From: an uncultured Paracoccaceae bacterium
GTDB lineage: Bacteria; Pseudomonadota; Alphaproteobacteria; Rhodobacterales; Rhodobacteraceae
Direction of reading: 5' to 3'
Length of the DNA stretch: 64,000 bases
NCBI GenBank assembly: GCA_938002605.1
Contig: CALLAF010000024.1
Coordinates: forward strand, 1-64,000
The number at the start of each line of letters is the position of its first letter. Position 1 is the first letter of the stretch. The notes under the pieces are model-generated. The model saw only the letters and a program-made list of their open reading frames with translations, was not told the DNA's origin and did not search any database. Positions 30,007-39,803 of this stretch are shown here, one piece after another. A program made the translations under genes and the position numbers.

Positions 30007-30549
30007 TCAACCAAATGGACCGACGCCTGTACAGGCTTCTGACGGGACAAGGAAAAGGCGGTAAGTTGTAAAACTATCGTCTTCGCCTTCTTGAAGGACA
30101 CCCGAGGTGCAACGCCCTTCAAAATTATTCACCGAAATACCTTTTGTATGAAAAAGAATTTCATTGGGGGTAAGGTATTCAATCAAAACATCAGTGCCTC
30201 CACATTCCAAACCACATTGTGTCAACCGGTATGGGGATGGGTACTGACCGTCGCCACAAAACATACTGTCTTCAAATACTTGACCAGCAAGGCCAGTTTC
30301 ACGGGCCGCTGGCGTATCCGCGATTTGGGCTTTGAAGTTACCGGACAAAAAATCACCCGTATGGATCAGTTCAAACCAAAACGTTAGCTCTGAGACGGTT
30401 TGTTCTGGATGGTTTGCCATGTGTTCTGCGCTATAAATACGCTGAAAGCAGGGTAGGTCATGACCGTTGGCCATTGCGATATTTGAATAGGTCAATGAAA
30501 TTGACATCGCGATGGCAAGAGTTTTTGCGGGTTTCATATCTATTTTCAT
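30007..30549 (-). CDS. Hypothetical exported protein, Cys-containing
   Basis: Signal peptide (TLAIAMSISLTYSNIAMA); several Cys in mature region; no family recognised. Confidence 0.55.
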   Translation of the reverse strand: MKIDMKPAKTLAIAMSISLTYSNIAMANGHDLPCFQRIYSAEHMANHPEQTVSELTFWFELIHTGDFLSGNFKAQIADTPAARETGLAGQVFEDSMFCGDGQYPSPYRLTQCGLECGGTDVLIEYLTPNEILFHTKGISVNNFEGRCTSGVLQEGEDDSFTTYRLFLVPSEACTGVGPFG

Positions 30550-30572
30550 GGCCGATGGTGCATCAGCTGTTA

Positions 30573-30593
30573 GGTGGCGCAGCCTGCGCCACC
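30573..30593. repeat. REP-like hairpin GGTGGCGCA-GCC-TGCGCCACC
   Basis: Perfect 9-bp stem preceded by TTA; TAGGTGG...CCACC pattern. Confidence 0.4.
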
Positions 30594-30609
30594 AAGATTA
30601 TCCATAGGC

Positions 30610-30837
30610 CTATGCGTCGCCCAAGAATTTTTCTAGCAGTTCATCAAGGTCCAGCCCAAGCGTATCGAGAATGCTCAGATCAACACCTTTTTCTTCGATA
30701 AAGGTTTTTGCGGCGGATAGGTCGAGCCCCTTGAGCATTGACGCATCGATGCCTGCGCCGCCCAGCGTTTCTGCCAAATCAAAATCGCCGCCGCCCAATG
30801 CGCCAGCGGCTTTGCCGATCATGTCACCAAAATCCAT
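30610..30837 (-). CDS. Small acidic hypothetical protein (75 aa)
   Basis: MDFGDMIGKAAGALGGGDFDLAETLGG... ORF with good start context; no family recognised. Confidence 0.55.
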   Translation of the reverse strand: MDFGDMIGKAAGALGGGDFDLAETLGGAGIDASMLKGLDLSAAKTFIEEKGVDLSILDTLGLDLDELLEKFLGDA

Positions 30838-30920
30838 CGTAATCTCCGTATGTTATGCGCAAACTGATTATGCTGCGCGGGTAAAAACAGGCGTCGGCAA
30901 TAGCACCGACGCCCGACAAA

Positions 30921-32948
30921 TTATTTGATCAGGGATTTGACCATTGCCGCTGTGTCTTCGGCGGTGATGCCAAATTCTTGGAACAAACGCTCTGCCGGGG
31001 CAGAGGCCCCAAAGCCTGGCATCCCAACAAAACCGGCCTTCTTGTTGTTGCCGCGTTCGCCCATCAACCATTTGTCCCAGCCTAGACGCACGCCTGCCTC
31101 AATCGCGACCCGGACGGGGCCGGCTGGCAATACCTTGCGACGGTAGGCTTCGTCTTGCGCCTCGAACAGTTCCCAGCACGGCATGGACACAACGCGTGTG
31201 CCGATACCTTCGGCCTGTAGCAGGTCGCGCGCGGCAAGTGCGACTTCGACCTCGGACCCGGTTGCCATCAAGATCGCCTGACGTTTGCCTTCGGCATCTG
31301 CCAGAACATAGGCACCTTGCGCGGTCAGGTTCTTGGTTTTGTGCTCTGAACGCACGGTCGGCAGCCCTTGGCGGGATAGGCACAGCACAGAAGGGGTGCT
31401 TTGGGACGTCAGTGCCATTTCCCAAGCTTCGGCCGTTTCGACAGTATCCGCAGGACGGAACACATGGGTATTTGGCGTCGCGCGCATCATGGCAAGATGT
31501 TCGACCGGCTGGTGTGTCGGTCCATCTTCGCCAAGCCCGATGCTGTCGTGGGTCATGACGTAAGTGGTTGGAATGCCCATCAGCGCAGACAGGCGCATAG
31601 AGCCACGCGCATAGTCGGTAAAGCACATGAATGTACCGCCGTAGGGGCGGGCACCGCCGTGCAGCGCCATGCCGTTCATAGCAGCGGCCATGCCATGTTC
31701 ACGCACACCGTAGTAGATGTAGCGACCTTTACGGTTGTCAGGGTTAAAGATACCCATATCCGCTGTCAGCGTGTTGTTGGATCCGGTCAGATCCGCAGAG
31801 CCACCGATGGTTTCTTGCATGAGCGGGTTCACGACGGCCAAAGTCATTTCTGACGATTTACGGGTCGCGACCTTTGGTTGGTCTTCGCTGACCTGCTTTT
31901 TCAATGCACGAATAGCGGCTGATAGTTTCTTTGGGGCTTCGCCAGCATAGGTGCGGTTGAATTCTGCCTGTTTTGTGCCTGACAGCGCGGCAAAGCGCGC
32001 TTCCCACGCTTCACGGGTTGCGGTACCGCGTGCGCCGATGGCTTCCCATCCGGCTTTGACGTCGGCTGCGACTTCGAAATCACCCAATGGCGCACCGTAT
32101 AGTTCTTTGGCCGCTTGCAGTTGTTCGGCATTGGTCAAAGCGCCGTGACCTTTGGATGTGTCTTGTGCCGCGTGGCCCAAGGCGATGTGTGTTTTACACG
32201 CGATCATGGATGGGCGCGGGTCGGCCTTGGCGGCTGTGATTGCGGCATCAATCGCAACCGGGTCATGCCCATCGATTTCTTGCACATGCCAGCCGGATGC
32301 CGCGAAGCGGGCGGGCTGGTCGGTGATATCCGCCATATCAACGGTGCCGTCGATGGTGATGTTGTTATTGTCCCAAAGCACACACAGGTGGCCAAGCTTT
32401 TGCATACCCGCAAGACCGATGGCCTCTTGGCTGACGCCTTCCATCAGGCAACCATCGCCAGCGATCACATAGGTGTGGTGATCAATGATCTTTTTGCCCC
32501 AAGTGGCGCGCTGGATTTCCTCGGCGATGGCAAAACCAACCGAGTTGGCGATGCCTTGGCCCAAAGGACCAGTGGTGGTTTCAATACCGCGCGCATGGCC
32601 GTATTCTGGATGACCTGCGGTTTTTGCGCCCCATTGGCGGAAATCTTTGATCTGCTGAAGCGTGATATCTTCGTAACCGGTCAGGTACATCAGCCCGTAA
32701 AGCAACATTGATCCGTGACCCGCAGAGAGAATAAACCGATCACGATCGGGCCATTCAGGGGTCTTTGGGTCGAAATTTAAGTGATTTTCGAACAATACAG
32801 TCGCAACATCAGCCATGCCCATCGGCATGCCAGAGTGGCCAGAGTTCGCAGCCGCAACCGCATCAAGCGTGAGCGTACGAAGAGCAGCGGCTTTGTTCCA
32901 ATGTTCAGGGTTGGCGGCGCGCAGGGCTTTGATATCCAAGGTGGTCAC
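30921..32948 (-). CDS. tkt: Transketolase
   Basis: [61 protein letters not shown]. Confidence 0.97.
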   Translation of the reverse strand: MTTLDIKALRAANPEHWNKAAALRTLTLDAVAAANSGHSGMPMGMADVATVLFENHLNFDPKTPEWPDRDRFILSAGHGSMLLYGLMYLTGYEDITLQQIKDFRQWGAKTAGHPEYGHARGIETTTGPLGQGIANSVGFAIAEEIQRATWGKKIIDHHTYVIAGDGCLMEGVSQEAIGLAGMQKLGHLCVLWDNNNITIDGTVDMADITDQPARFAASGWHVQEIDGHDPVAIDAAITAAKADPRPSMIACKTHIALGHAAQDTSKGHGALTNAEQLQAAKELYGAPLGDFEVAADVKAGWEAIGARGTATREAWEARFAALSGTKQAEFNRTYAGEAPKKLSAAIRALKKQVSEDQPKVATRKSSEMTLAVVNPLMQETIGGSADLTGSNNTLTADMGIFNPDNRKGRYIYYGVREHGMAAAMNGMALHGGARPYGGTFMCFTDYARGSMRLSALMGIPTTYVMTHDSIGLGEDGPTHQPVEHLAMMRATPNTHVFRPADTVETAEAWEMALTSQSTPSVLCLSRQGLPTVRSEHKTKNLTAQGAYVLADAEGKRQAILMATGSEVEVALAARDLLQAEGIGTRVVSMPCWELFEAQDEAYRRKVLPAGPVRVAIEAGVRLGWDKWLMGERGNNKKAGFVGMPGFGASAPAERLFQEFGITAEDTAAMVKSLIK

Positions 32949-33221
32949 ATCCTATTCAAAAGGTAAATGTCTTGCTTGCCTGCGTCATATCAGGGTGAAG
33001 CCTAAGATCAAGCGTGACAGTTAAGTCGTTCAAATGAAAAGACAGCTGTGATTTGCGACGCATCGCACGATGGCATAGTCTGGTCTTCAAGAGGCACGAT
33101 TCGGATCGATACGCATAAGACTGGATCAAATTTCAGCGCGCACGGGGCGACTGGATAAAAACGGCTTCCGGCTGTTGGTAACTGAATTGCCAATGCGCGG
33201 GTAGGTCAAAAGGACGAGCAG

Positions 33222-33689
33222 ATGAGTGATATTAGTACATTAGAAGGCCGGATCGCGACGGCCCTGGATCGGATCAGGCTGGGAATAGATGCCCAACAAG
33301 CCAGCGATGGCGACACAGAATTGCGCGCCGCATTAGAAGCTGAGCGCGCAGCAAACGCAGAGCTTGTTGCGCGGGTCCGCGCGCTCAAAGAACGCCAAGA
33401 CACCCAAGTTGCCAGCTTGACAGAGCGGGTTGAAAAACAGCGTGCGCAACTGGCTTCATATGATGCGCAAATGCAGACGTTGCGGGCATCAAATGTTCAA
33501 ATGCGTGAAATTAATACAAAGCTGCGCGATGCGGTCACCGAAGGTTTGACACCTGATCTGGTGAACGCCGCTGTCGCCGCAGAATTGCAGGCCGTACAAG
33601 ACCAACGTAACGCAGAAGCCGCTGAAATTGATGCGATTTTGGCGGAACTGAAACCATTGGTCGAGGAGACATCCCATGCCGCAGGTTGA
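33222..33689 (+). CDS. Coiled-coil protein overlapping zapA (ZauP-like candidate)
   Basis: Predicted long coiled coil (ELRAALEAERAANAELVARVRALKERQ...); overlaps zapA by 14 nt. Confidence 0.6.
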   Translation: MSDISTLEGRIATALDRIRLGIDAQQASDGDTELRAALEAERAANAELVARVRALKERQDTQVASLTERVEKQRAQLASYDAQMQTLRASNVQMREINTKLRDAVTEGLTPDLVNAAVAAELQAVQDQRNAEAAEIDAILAELKPLVEETSHAAG

Positions 33690-34065
33690 AATCAAAATCG
33701 GTGGGCGCAGCTTTGAAGTTGCCTGTCAGGCCGGTGAAGAACAGTTTTTGCATTCCGCCGCCGCCATGCTAGATACCGAAGCCGCACATCTGTCGGGACA
33801 AATCGGACGGATGCCCGAAGCGCGGATGCTGTTGATGGCGGGGCTGATGTTGGCAGATAAAACTGCCGGGCTTGAAGCAAAGCTGGAAAAAAGTGCCGCG
33901 GAATTCGAAGAACTACGTGCCCGTATCGCGTTTCTTGAGGCGCAACCTGCACCCGCGCCCGAACGGATCGAAATACCCGTGGTCCCTGCCAGCGTGACAG
34001 AAGCGCTGGCCGAAATTGCGGCCCGCGCAGAAGCGCTGGCAGATCAAGTTAGCCAGAAAACCTAA
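33676..34065 (+). CDS. zapA: Cell division protein ZapA
   Basis: MPQVEIKIGGRSFEVACQAGEEQFLHSAAAMLDTEAAHL, coiled-coil C-terminus. Confidence 0.9.
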   Translation: MPQVEIKIGGRSFEVACQAGEEQFLHSAAAMLDTEAAHLSGQIGRMPEARMLLMAGLMLADKTAGLEAKLEKSAAEFEELRARIAFLEAQPAPAPERIEIPVVPASVTEALAEIAARAEALADQVSQKT

Positions 34066-34070
34066 CGAAA

Positions 34071-34673
34071 TTACTTAGAAAAAATTGCGCCGAGGGTCCC
34101 GTCTTGGTGCATTTTTTTGATGGCGTCGTAAGATCCGATTTTTTTGCCATGCGCATAGACCACTGGTAAGCTGATTTCGGTACCGCCTTCTGGGAATGCC
34201 AAATGCATTGTCGGGTCTTTGCTGACGTCGACCGTTTTAAAAGCAACGCCAACCTCTTGTAGTAAGGCGCGTGTCTTTGCGTCCGGGCTAGTCGTGTCGA
34301 ATTCATTCAGGTTGCGGACAAAAAGTACAAGCTGGTTGTAACCGATGATACCTTTAACAAGGTTTTCGGCACTCTCTTTTTCATTGTAATTTTTTGATCT
34401 TGGCGAATGTGGGCGTTCAACTTTCTTTAAATCAAACGCAGTATGACTCCGAGTGGTGCCAGAACCGGGAAGCAAACTACTCAAAACTGCTTGTCGGCGC
34501 GACGACTTTTGAACTTGATCATTAAATGCGTCATAATCAAGCGATTCAGTGCCAATTGATCGATATGCGCCCGTTGGGGGCAAAATCATCTTCCATAACT
34601 TAAAAGCACCCCAAACCAAAGTCGCTGCAATAATTGCGATTACACATAGCCAAGCGATTTGATCTGGGGTCAT
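34071..34673 (-). CDS. Membrane-anchored glutaredoxin-fold protein lacking catalytic cysteine
   Basis: Start ATG 34673 (MTPDQIAWLCVIAIIAATLVWGAF TM). C-terminal domain aligns by eye to adjacent GrxD (LVLFVRN...LPVVYAHGKKIGSYDAIKKMHQDGTLGAIF) with TTSPD where GrxD has CGFSS. Confidence 0.7.
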   Translation of the reverse strand: MTPDQIAWLCVIAIIAATLVWGAFKLWKMILPPTGAYRSIGTESLDYDAFNDQVQKSSRRQAVLSSLLPGSGTTRSHTAFDLKKVERPHSPRSKNYNEKESAENLVKGIIGYNQLVLFVRNLNEFDTTSPDAKTRALLQEVGVAFKTVDVSKDPTMHLAFPEGGTEISLPVVYAHGKKIGSYDAIKKMHQDGTLGAIFSK

Positions 34674-34683
34674 ATTAGGCTGC

Positions 34684-35043
34684 TTACGCGTTTGCTTCGC
34701 GGATTTGGTCGGCTGCGTTTTTGTCGAATGCCACGCCATTGTCCGCGAACAATGTGTCCAATTCGCCTGACAGCATCATTTCTGTGATGATGTCGCATCC
34801 GCCGACAAATTCGCCTTTGACGTAAAGCTGCGGGATGGTCGGCCAATCAGAGAAATCTTTGATACCTTGGCGAATTTCTTCGTCGGCCAGCACATTCACA
34901 TCGCTGTAATCGACGCTCATAAAGTTCAAGACACCAGCCACGCGTGAAGAAAACCCGCATTGTGGCATGGTTTTTGTGCCCTTCATGAACAGGACAACAT
35001 CGTTGTTTGTGACTGTGTCTTTGATTTGGGTTTCGGCGGTCAT
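34684..35043 (-). CDS. grxD: Monothiol glutaredoxin, Grx4 family
   Basis: [43 protein letters not shown]. Confidence 0.95.
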   Translation of the reverse strand: MTAETQIKDTVTNNDVVLFMKGTKTMPQCGFSSRVAGVLNFMSVDYSDVNVLADEEIRQGIKDFSDWPTIPQLYVKGEFVGGCDIITEMMLSGELDTLFADNGVAFDKNAADQIREANA

Positions 35044-35111
35044 GGGTTTTATCCTTTGATGGGGCCCAAAATAGCGCGATCTTGGGCTGCAAATTTCACG
35101 GCAGACAGGGA

Positions 35112-35342
35112 TTAAGCAGGTGCTTTGGTGGTTAACGCCAAAGCGTGCAGTTCGCCGCTGTCGATTTTTTCTTTGAGCGTGGCATTCACCGCACGTTGCT
35201 GCTGGATACGGTTCATGCCACGAAAGCTTTCGTCGATGACTTCAGCGGCGAAATGTGCGCCGTCATCGCCTTGCACGGTGATTGAGGCATTGGGAAAGCT
35301 TTTGCGCAGCAGGGTTTCAATATCGGTGGCAGTGATCGGCAT
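35112..35342 (-). CDS. BolA family protein
   Basis: [55 protein letters not shown]. Confidence 0.93.
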   Translation of the reverse strand: MPITATDIETLLRKSFPNASITVQGDDGAHFAAEVIDESFRGMNRIQQQRAVNATLKEKIDSGELHALALTTKAPA

Positions 35343-35417
35343 AAGACGTCCTTTGGTCGGTTCCCTATAATCTAGGGGCAGGGGATCGGGGCGGCAAGGG
35401 GCCGCGCCCGACAGATT

Positions 35418-37577
35418 TTAGGCAACCGCCGCTGCGAATGCATCGCGGAACGTCGTGGCCAATGTGTCCAATGGTGCCTCATGCGCGCCAAAGCTGACGT
35501 TTTCGCCGCCAACCTTGCCGACCATTGTCAATGTGACACCTGCATCACCTGCGGCAAGCATCAGTGCCTCGGCCATATCAAAATTGCAGCCAATCAGATA
35601 GCGCGCCTGATCTTCGCCAAACAAAATGGCGGTATCATCGGCGTCAATGCTGATCCCGACGCCAGCTTTCTCTGCCAGTTCAAACGCGGCAAGCGCCAGC
35701 CCGCCGTCGCTAAGGTCAGTACAAGCGGCGACCATCGCGTGGTTCGCGCGGATGAAATCACCGTTGCGCTTTTCCGCGTCCAGATCGACGTGCGGCGCAT
35801 CGCCTTCGGCGCGGTTAAAGACCTCGGCCAAAAGCGCGGATTGCCCAAGGTGACCTGTTGTTTCCCCGACAAGTAGCAAAACATGGCCCTCGCGGATTTG
35901 ACCGTTGATCATATCTTCTGACTGACGAATAATCCCGACCGCTCCGATTGTCGGTGTCGGCAAGATGCCAGTGCCGTCAGTTTCATTGTACAGCGACACG
36001 TTGCCCGATACGATCGGCATATCAAGCGCGGTTACGGCAGCGCCGATCCCTTCGATAGCACCTACAAATTGGCCCATGATTTCAGGCTTTTCTGGATTGC
36101 CAAAATTCATGTTGTCAGTGGTCGCGAGCGGGGTTGCCCCCACAGCTGTCAGGTTGCGGTAGGCTTCTGCGACGGCTTGTTTGCCGCCCTCAATGGGGTT
36201 GGCTTTGACGTAGCGTGGGGTCACGTCACTGGTAAAGGCCAGCGATTTATCGGTGCCGTGGATGCGGACAATGCCTGACCCTGCGCCGGGGGTGCGGGCC
36301 GTGTCACCCATGACCTGTTGGTCATATTGTTCATAAACCCACTGTTTGCCGGCATAGTTCGGGCTGCTGATCAGCGCCTTAAGCCCGTCAATCGGGTTTA
36401 CGTCGGGTGCGTCAATCAGTGGTTCGGCAGCCGGGGTTGGCACCCAAGGGCGGTCATATTCAGGGGCTGATCCTGATAGGGTCGCCAGCGGCAGATCCGC
36501 TTTCACTTCGCCGTTGTGGACGACGATAAAGCGATCTTCGGCGATGGTTTCCCCCACAATCGCAAAATCGAGGTCCCATTTTTCGAATACGGCGCGCGCT
36601 TCGGATTCAAGCTCGGGTTTGAGCACCATCAGCATACGCTCTTGGGATTCTGACAGCATCATTTCATAGGCGGTCATGTTCTCTTCGCGCTGCGGCACGT
36701 TTTCGAGGGTCAGTTTCACCCCAAGCCCACCTTTGTCGCCCATTTCAACCGCAGAGCAGGTCAACCCGGCGGCGCCCATATCTTGGATCGAAATCACCGC
36801 GCCGGTGGTCATCAGCTCTAACGTCGCTTCCATCAGACGCTTTTCGGTGAACGGGTCGCCGACCTGAACTGTGGGGCGTTTTTCTTCGATTGTGTCGTCA
36901 AATTCAGCCGATGCCATCGTCGCGCCACCAACACCGTCACGCCCGGTTTTCGCGCCAAGATACACAACTGGCATCCCAATACCGGATGCAGCCGAATAGA
37001 AAATCTTATCCGTATCGGCCAATCCTGCCGCAAAAGCATTCACAAGGCAGTTGCCATTATATGCCGGATCAAACCGTACTTCGCCGCCAACCATTGGCAC
37101 GCCAAAACAGTTGCCGTATCCGCCAACACCGGCGACCACACCGTTCACAAGCTGACGCGTTTTGGGGTGCTCAGGCTGCCCGAACGATAGTGAGTTCATT
37201 GCCGCAATCGGGCGCGCGCCCATGGTAAAGACGTCACGCAGGATGCCGCCCACGCCCGTGGCAGCACCTTGGTAGGGTTCGATGTAAGAGGGGTGATTGT
37301 GGCTTTCCATCTTGAAAACAACCGCTTGGCCGTCGCCAATATCGACAATCCCAGCGTTTTCACCGGGGCCGCAAATGACCTGTGGTCCTTCTGTGGGCAG
37401 GGTGCGGAGCCATTTTTTTGAGGACTTATAAGAACAGTGTTCGTTCCACATGGCCGAAAAAATGCCCAGCTCTGTAAAAGTTGGTTCGCGGCCGATGATC
37501 TCGAGGATGCGGGCGTATTCATCGGGGCTAAGCCCGTGTGAAGAGATCAGGTCATCGGTGATCATCGGTTCGGTCAT
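35418..37577 (-). CDS. purL: Phosphoribosylformylglycinamidine synthase subunit PurL
   Basis: [35 protein letters not shown]. Start ATG 37577 (MTEPMITDD); the track ORF is extended upstream. Confidence 0.97.
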   Translation of the reverse strand: MTEPMITDDLISSHGLSPDEYARILEIIGREPTFTELGIFSAMWNEHCSYKSSKKWLRTLPTEGPQVICGPGENAGIVDIGDGQAVVFKMESHNHPSYIEPYQGAATGVGGILRDVFTMGARPIAAMNSLSFGQPEHPKTRQLVNGVVAGVGGYGNCFGVPMVGGEVRFDPAYNGNCLVNAFAAGLADTDKIFYSAASGIGMPVVYLGAKTGRDGVGGATMASAEFDDTIEEKRPTVQVGDPFTEKRLMEATLELMTTGAVISIQDMGAAGLTCSAVEMGDKGGLGVKLTLENVPQREENMTAYEMMLSESQERMLMVLKPELESEARAVFEKWDLDFAIVGETIAEDRFIVVHNGEVKADLPLATLSGSAPEYDRPWVPTPAAEPLIDAPDVNPIDGLKALISSPNYAGKQWVYEQYDQQVMGDTARTPGAGSGIVRIHGTDKSLAFTSDVTPRYVKANPIEGGKQAVAEAYRNLTAVGATPLATTDNMNFGNPEKPEIMGQFVGAIEGIGAAVTALDMPIVSGNVSLYNETDGTGILPTPTIGAVGIIRQSEDMINGQIREGHVLLLVGETTGHLGQSALLAEVFNRAEGDAPHVDLDAEKRNGDFIRANHAMVAACTDLSDGGLALAAFELAEKAGVGISIDADDTAILFGEDQARYLIGCNFDMAEALMLAAGDAGVTLTMVGKVGGENVSFGAHEAPLDTLATTFRDAFAAAVA

Positions 37578-37703
37578 GGTCGTCTCCCAAGCAGCGTTGC
37601 GGCCTTGTAAGGCCTTGTTGCGCAGGTTGGAAGGCAGTTTTTCCGGACCGACGTGAATTCCTGTTGCGTGCGACGTGCGTGTATATTGGGGAGGGGCGTT
37701 GGT

Positions 37704-37730
37704 AAAAAAATGCCGGGCGCATGGCCCGGC
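37704..37730 (-). terminator. Intrinsic terminator upstream of purL
   Basis: 7-bp GC stem GCCGGGC/GCCCGGC (37712-37730) followed on the minus strand by ATTTTTTT. Confidence 0.8.
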
Positions 37731-37782
37731 GAAGTCCAACAGGGAGGTGAAAACGATGAGCGTGTAAGCATCTTCGCTTTCA
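37704..37782 (-). ncRNA. Candidate small RNA upstream of purL (about 80 nt)
   Basis: Minus strand: possible promoter TTGATT-N17-TATCTG (37817-37789), body with CACCTCCC, then GCCGGGC-CATGC-GCCCGGC hairpin plus T7. Confidence 0.35.
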
Positions 37783-37894
37783 AGGTGTCAGATAGGGCGT
37801 AAATTTTACGCAATCAAGAAAAATTACCTGCATTTATCGCATTTCCGCCATGCGCATATCGCATAGCTTCAGCTTTAGGTAGAAATATAAGGGC

Positions 37895-38389
37895 TTATCG
37901 TCTCAAGTCGAGCGTCAGTCCAAAGACTAAGATAGCATCTGAATGGGCTTTTCCAGACGGACCACCAATTAATCCGCGTCCGGGCATGGCTTGAACATAG
38001 AATGGTCCGCATTCCGTATGTAGGCCGCCGACGGGAATCCAGCCGTTATATTGATACTGCACGGTGTCGCTTAGTTCAGGGTAATGTGCCGTGCCAATGA
38101 ACCCGGCAGCGCTGCAGTTTTCCCCCTGCCAAAAATCGCGTGATACCGTGACAAACGCCGCCGTATTGCGAAAACTATTGCGCAAGGAGCCGGCGGTGAT
38201 ATCGGCCCAGCCGCCGTTCCAGGTCAGTGCGAAACCAGGATTGATTTCGTTTAAATCGACGTCCATTTCATTGTTCACATGGCGGCTGCCAAGCGGAACG
38301 CGGATTTCGTCAGGGATAATGTCCCATCCCCAAAGCTGCGAGGGCAGCAATAAGCAGGCCGCAAAAGCGGCGTTTTTTAACATTTTCAT
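37895..38389 (-). CDS. Hypothetical exported protein
   Basis: Signal peptide MKMLKNAAFAACLLLPSQLWG; possible outer-membrane beta structure; family not recognised. Confidence 0.55.
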   Translation of the reverse strand: MKMLKNAAFAACLLLPSQLWGWDIIPDEIRVPLGSRHVNNEMDVDLNEINPGFALTWNGGWADITAGSLRNSFRNTAAFVTVSRDFWQGENCSAAGFIGTAHYPELSDTVQYQYNGWIPVGGLHTECGPFYVQAMPGRGLIGGPSGKAHSDAILVFGLTLDLRR

Positions 38390-38625
38390 CGTTAACATCC
38401 ATTGAACACGCACGGCGATATTGGCGCACAAAGGGGTGCAGAAAAATCGTCAGTGCTGGTTTACTCGTGACGTGATGCCCAACATGGGCATAGGTCAGAT
38501 TTACAGCGAACGGATGTTGTAGCCAACAAAATGTTTAACAAATGGTAAACGTCTACAAAAATACGTTGGTTGCCACAAAGGTTAACCAAGATGTTGTTAT
38601 CGTGTGGAAATTCGTACGAATGGCG

Positions 38626-39546
38626 CTATGTGGATTCATCTGCCGTTTGCGTGTTGTCGCGCAATTGGCGGCGGTGGGCAAAGATTTCATCTTGGACAAA
38701 ATCACGGAATGCGCTGATCCGCTGTGATTGGCGCAGCTCTTCTGGGTAGGCCAAGAAAACAGGGACTTCGCCACTTTCTAAATCTGGTAAAATACGGACC
38801 AGTTGCGGGAAACCTTCGACCAGGTAATCCGGCAAAACGCCAACCCCAAGGTTATTTACAACCCCTTGCCATACCCCAAAATAGTTATTCACGGTGAACA
38901 GGCTGTGCACATCATATGTCATCAAGTGCTGCACCAATGTGGCGCCTGCGTTCACTTGGGTTGAATTGGGGCTTTGACAAATCAAACGGTGGTTTGCGAT
39001 ATCTTCAATGTCATTGATCATCCCGTTTTTTGCGATGTAGTCTTCGGAGGCGTAAAGCCGCATCCGTACTGACATCAACCGTTTGCGGATCAGATCTGCT
39101 TGTGACGGCTCTTTCATCCGGATGGCGACATCCGCCTCACGCATGGGCAGATCAAGTACGCGTTCTTCGAGCATCAGGTCGATTTTCAGATCAGGATATT
39201 TTTCGTAAAGCTTTGGCAGGCGCGGGGCCAACCACATGGTGCCAAACCCGGTCGTCGTTGTGACGCGCAATTCGCCGAAAACTTCTTCTTCGCTGTCTTT
39301 GATGCGGGCCTCGGCTGCTTCAAGCCGTTTGTTCATCGATTTGGTCGCGTCAAACAACAGTTCGCCCTGTTCCGTTAGGATCAGCCCGCGCGCATGGCGG
39401 TGAAAAAGGGTCGTGTTCAGCGATTCTTCAAGTGCGCGGATTTGGCGGCTGACCGCAGATTGGGACAGGTGCAACGTGTCGCCCGCGTGGGTCAGTGACC
39501 CAGCATCCGCGACCGCGTGGAAAATCCGAAGTTTGTCCCAGTCCAT
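38626..39546 (-). CDS. LysR family transcriptional regulator
   Basis: MDWDKLRIFHAVADAGSLTHAGDTLHLSQSAVSRQIRALEESL. Confidence 0.93.
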   Translation of the reverse strand: MDWDKLRIFHAVADAGSLTHAGDTLHLSQSAVSRQIRALEESLNTTLFHRHARGLILTEQGELLFDATKSMNKRLEAAEARIKDSEEEVFGELRVTTTTGFGTMWLAPRLPKLYEKYPDLKIDLMLEERVLDLPMREADVAIRMKEPSQADLIRKRLMSVRMRLYASEDYIAKNGMINDIEDIANHRLICQSPNSTQVNAGATLVQHLMTYDVHSLFTVNNYFGVWQGVVNNLGVGVLPDYLVEGFPQLVRILPDLESGEVPVFLAYPEELRQSQRISAFRDFVQDEIFAHRRQLRDNTQTADEST

Positions 39547-39803
39547 ACTCGCCTACTTGCTTTTGACCTAAGGTAATTGTCCTATCAACCTACGCTATTG
39601 CCGTAGTGGGTTGCAAACTGATCGCGGTCATTTCAGGCCAAATACCCGCCAATTTCGGAGAAATCAGCGGGTTCATGCGCAGATAACCCGGGATTGGCGC
39701 ATAGATGGGCGATTTTGAGAGCCGCATTGCGTCCCATGTGCAAATTGTCATTTTTTTGTTGCCGCGATGTGCTAACCTTAGCGTCACCGAAATCAGGGGG
39801 CAG

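Noticed and set aside
37741-37769. Plus-strand GGGAGGTG...ATGAGCGTGTAA mini-ORF (M-S-V-stop) with good Shine-Dalgarno
   Set aside because: Three codons only; better explained as the complement of the anti-SD stretch of the candidate minus-strand RNA.
37574-37813. 79-aa minus ORF overlapping the purL leader and N-terminal extension of the purL ORF
   Set aside because: Spans the intrinsic terminator, low-complexity translation, and purL has a good ATG at 37577.
39590-39787. 65-aa minus ORF upstream of the PlsC-like gene
   Set aside because: No recognisable features or ribosome-binding site; intergenic noise is more likely.
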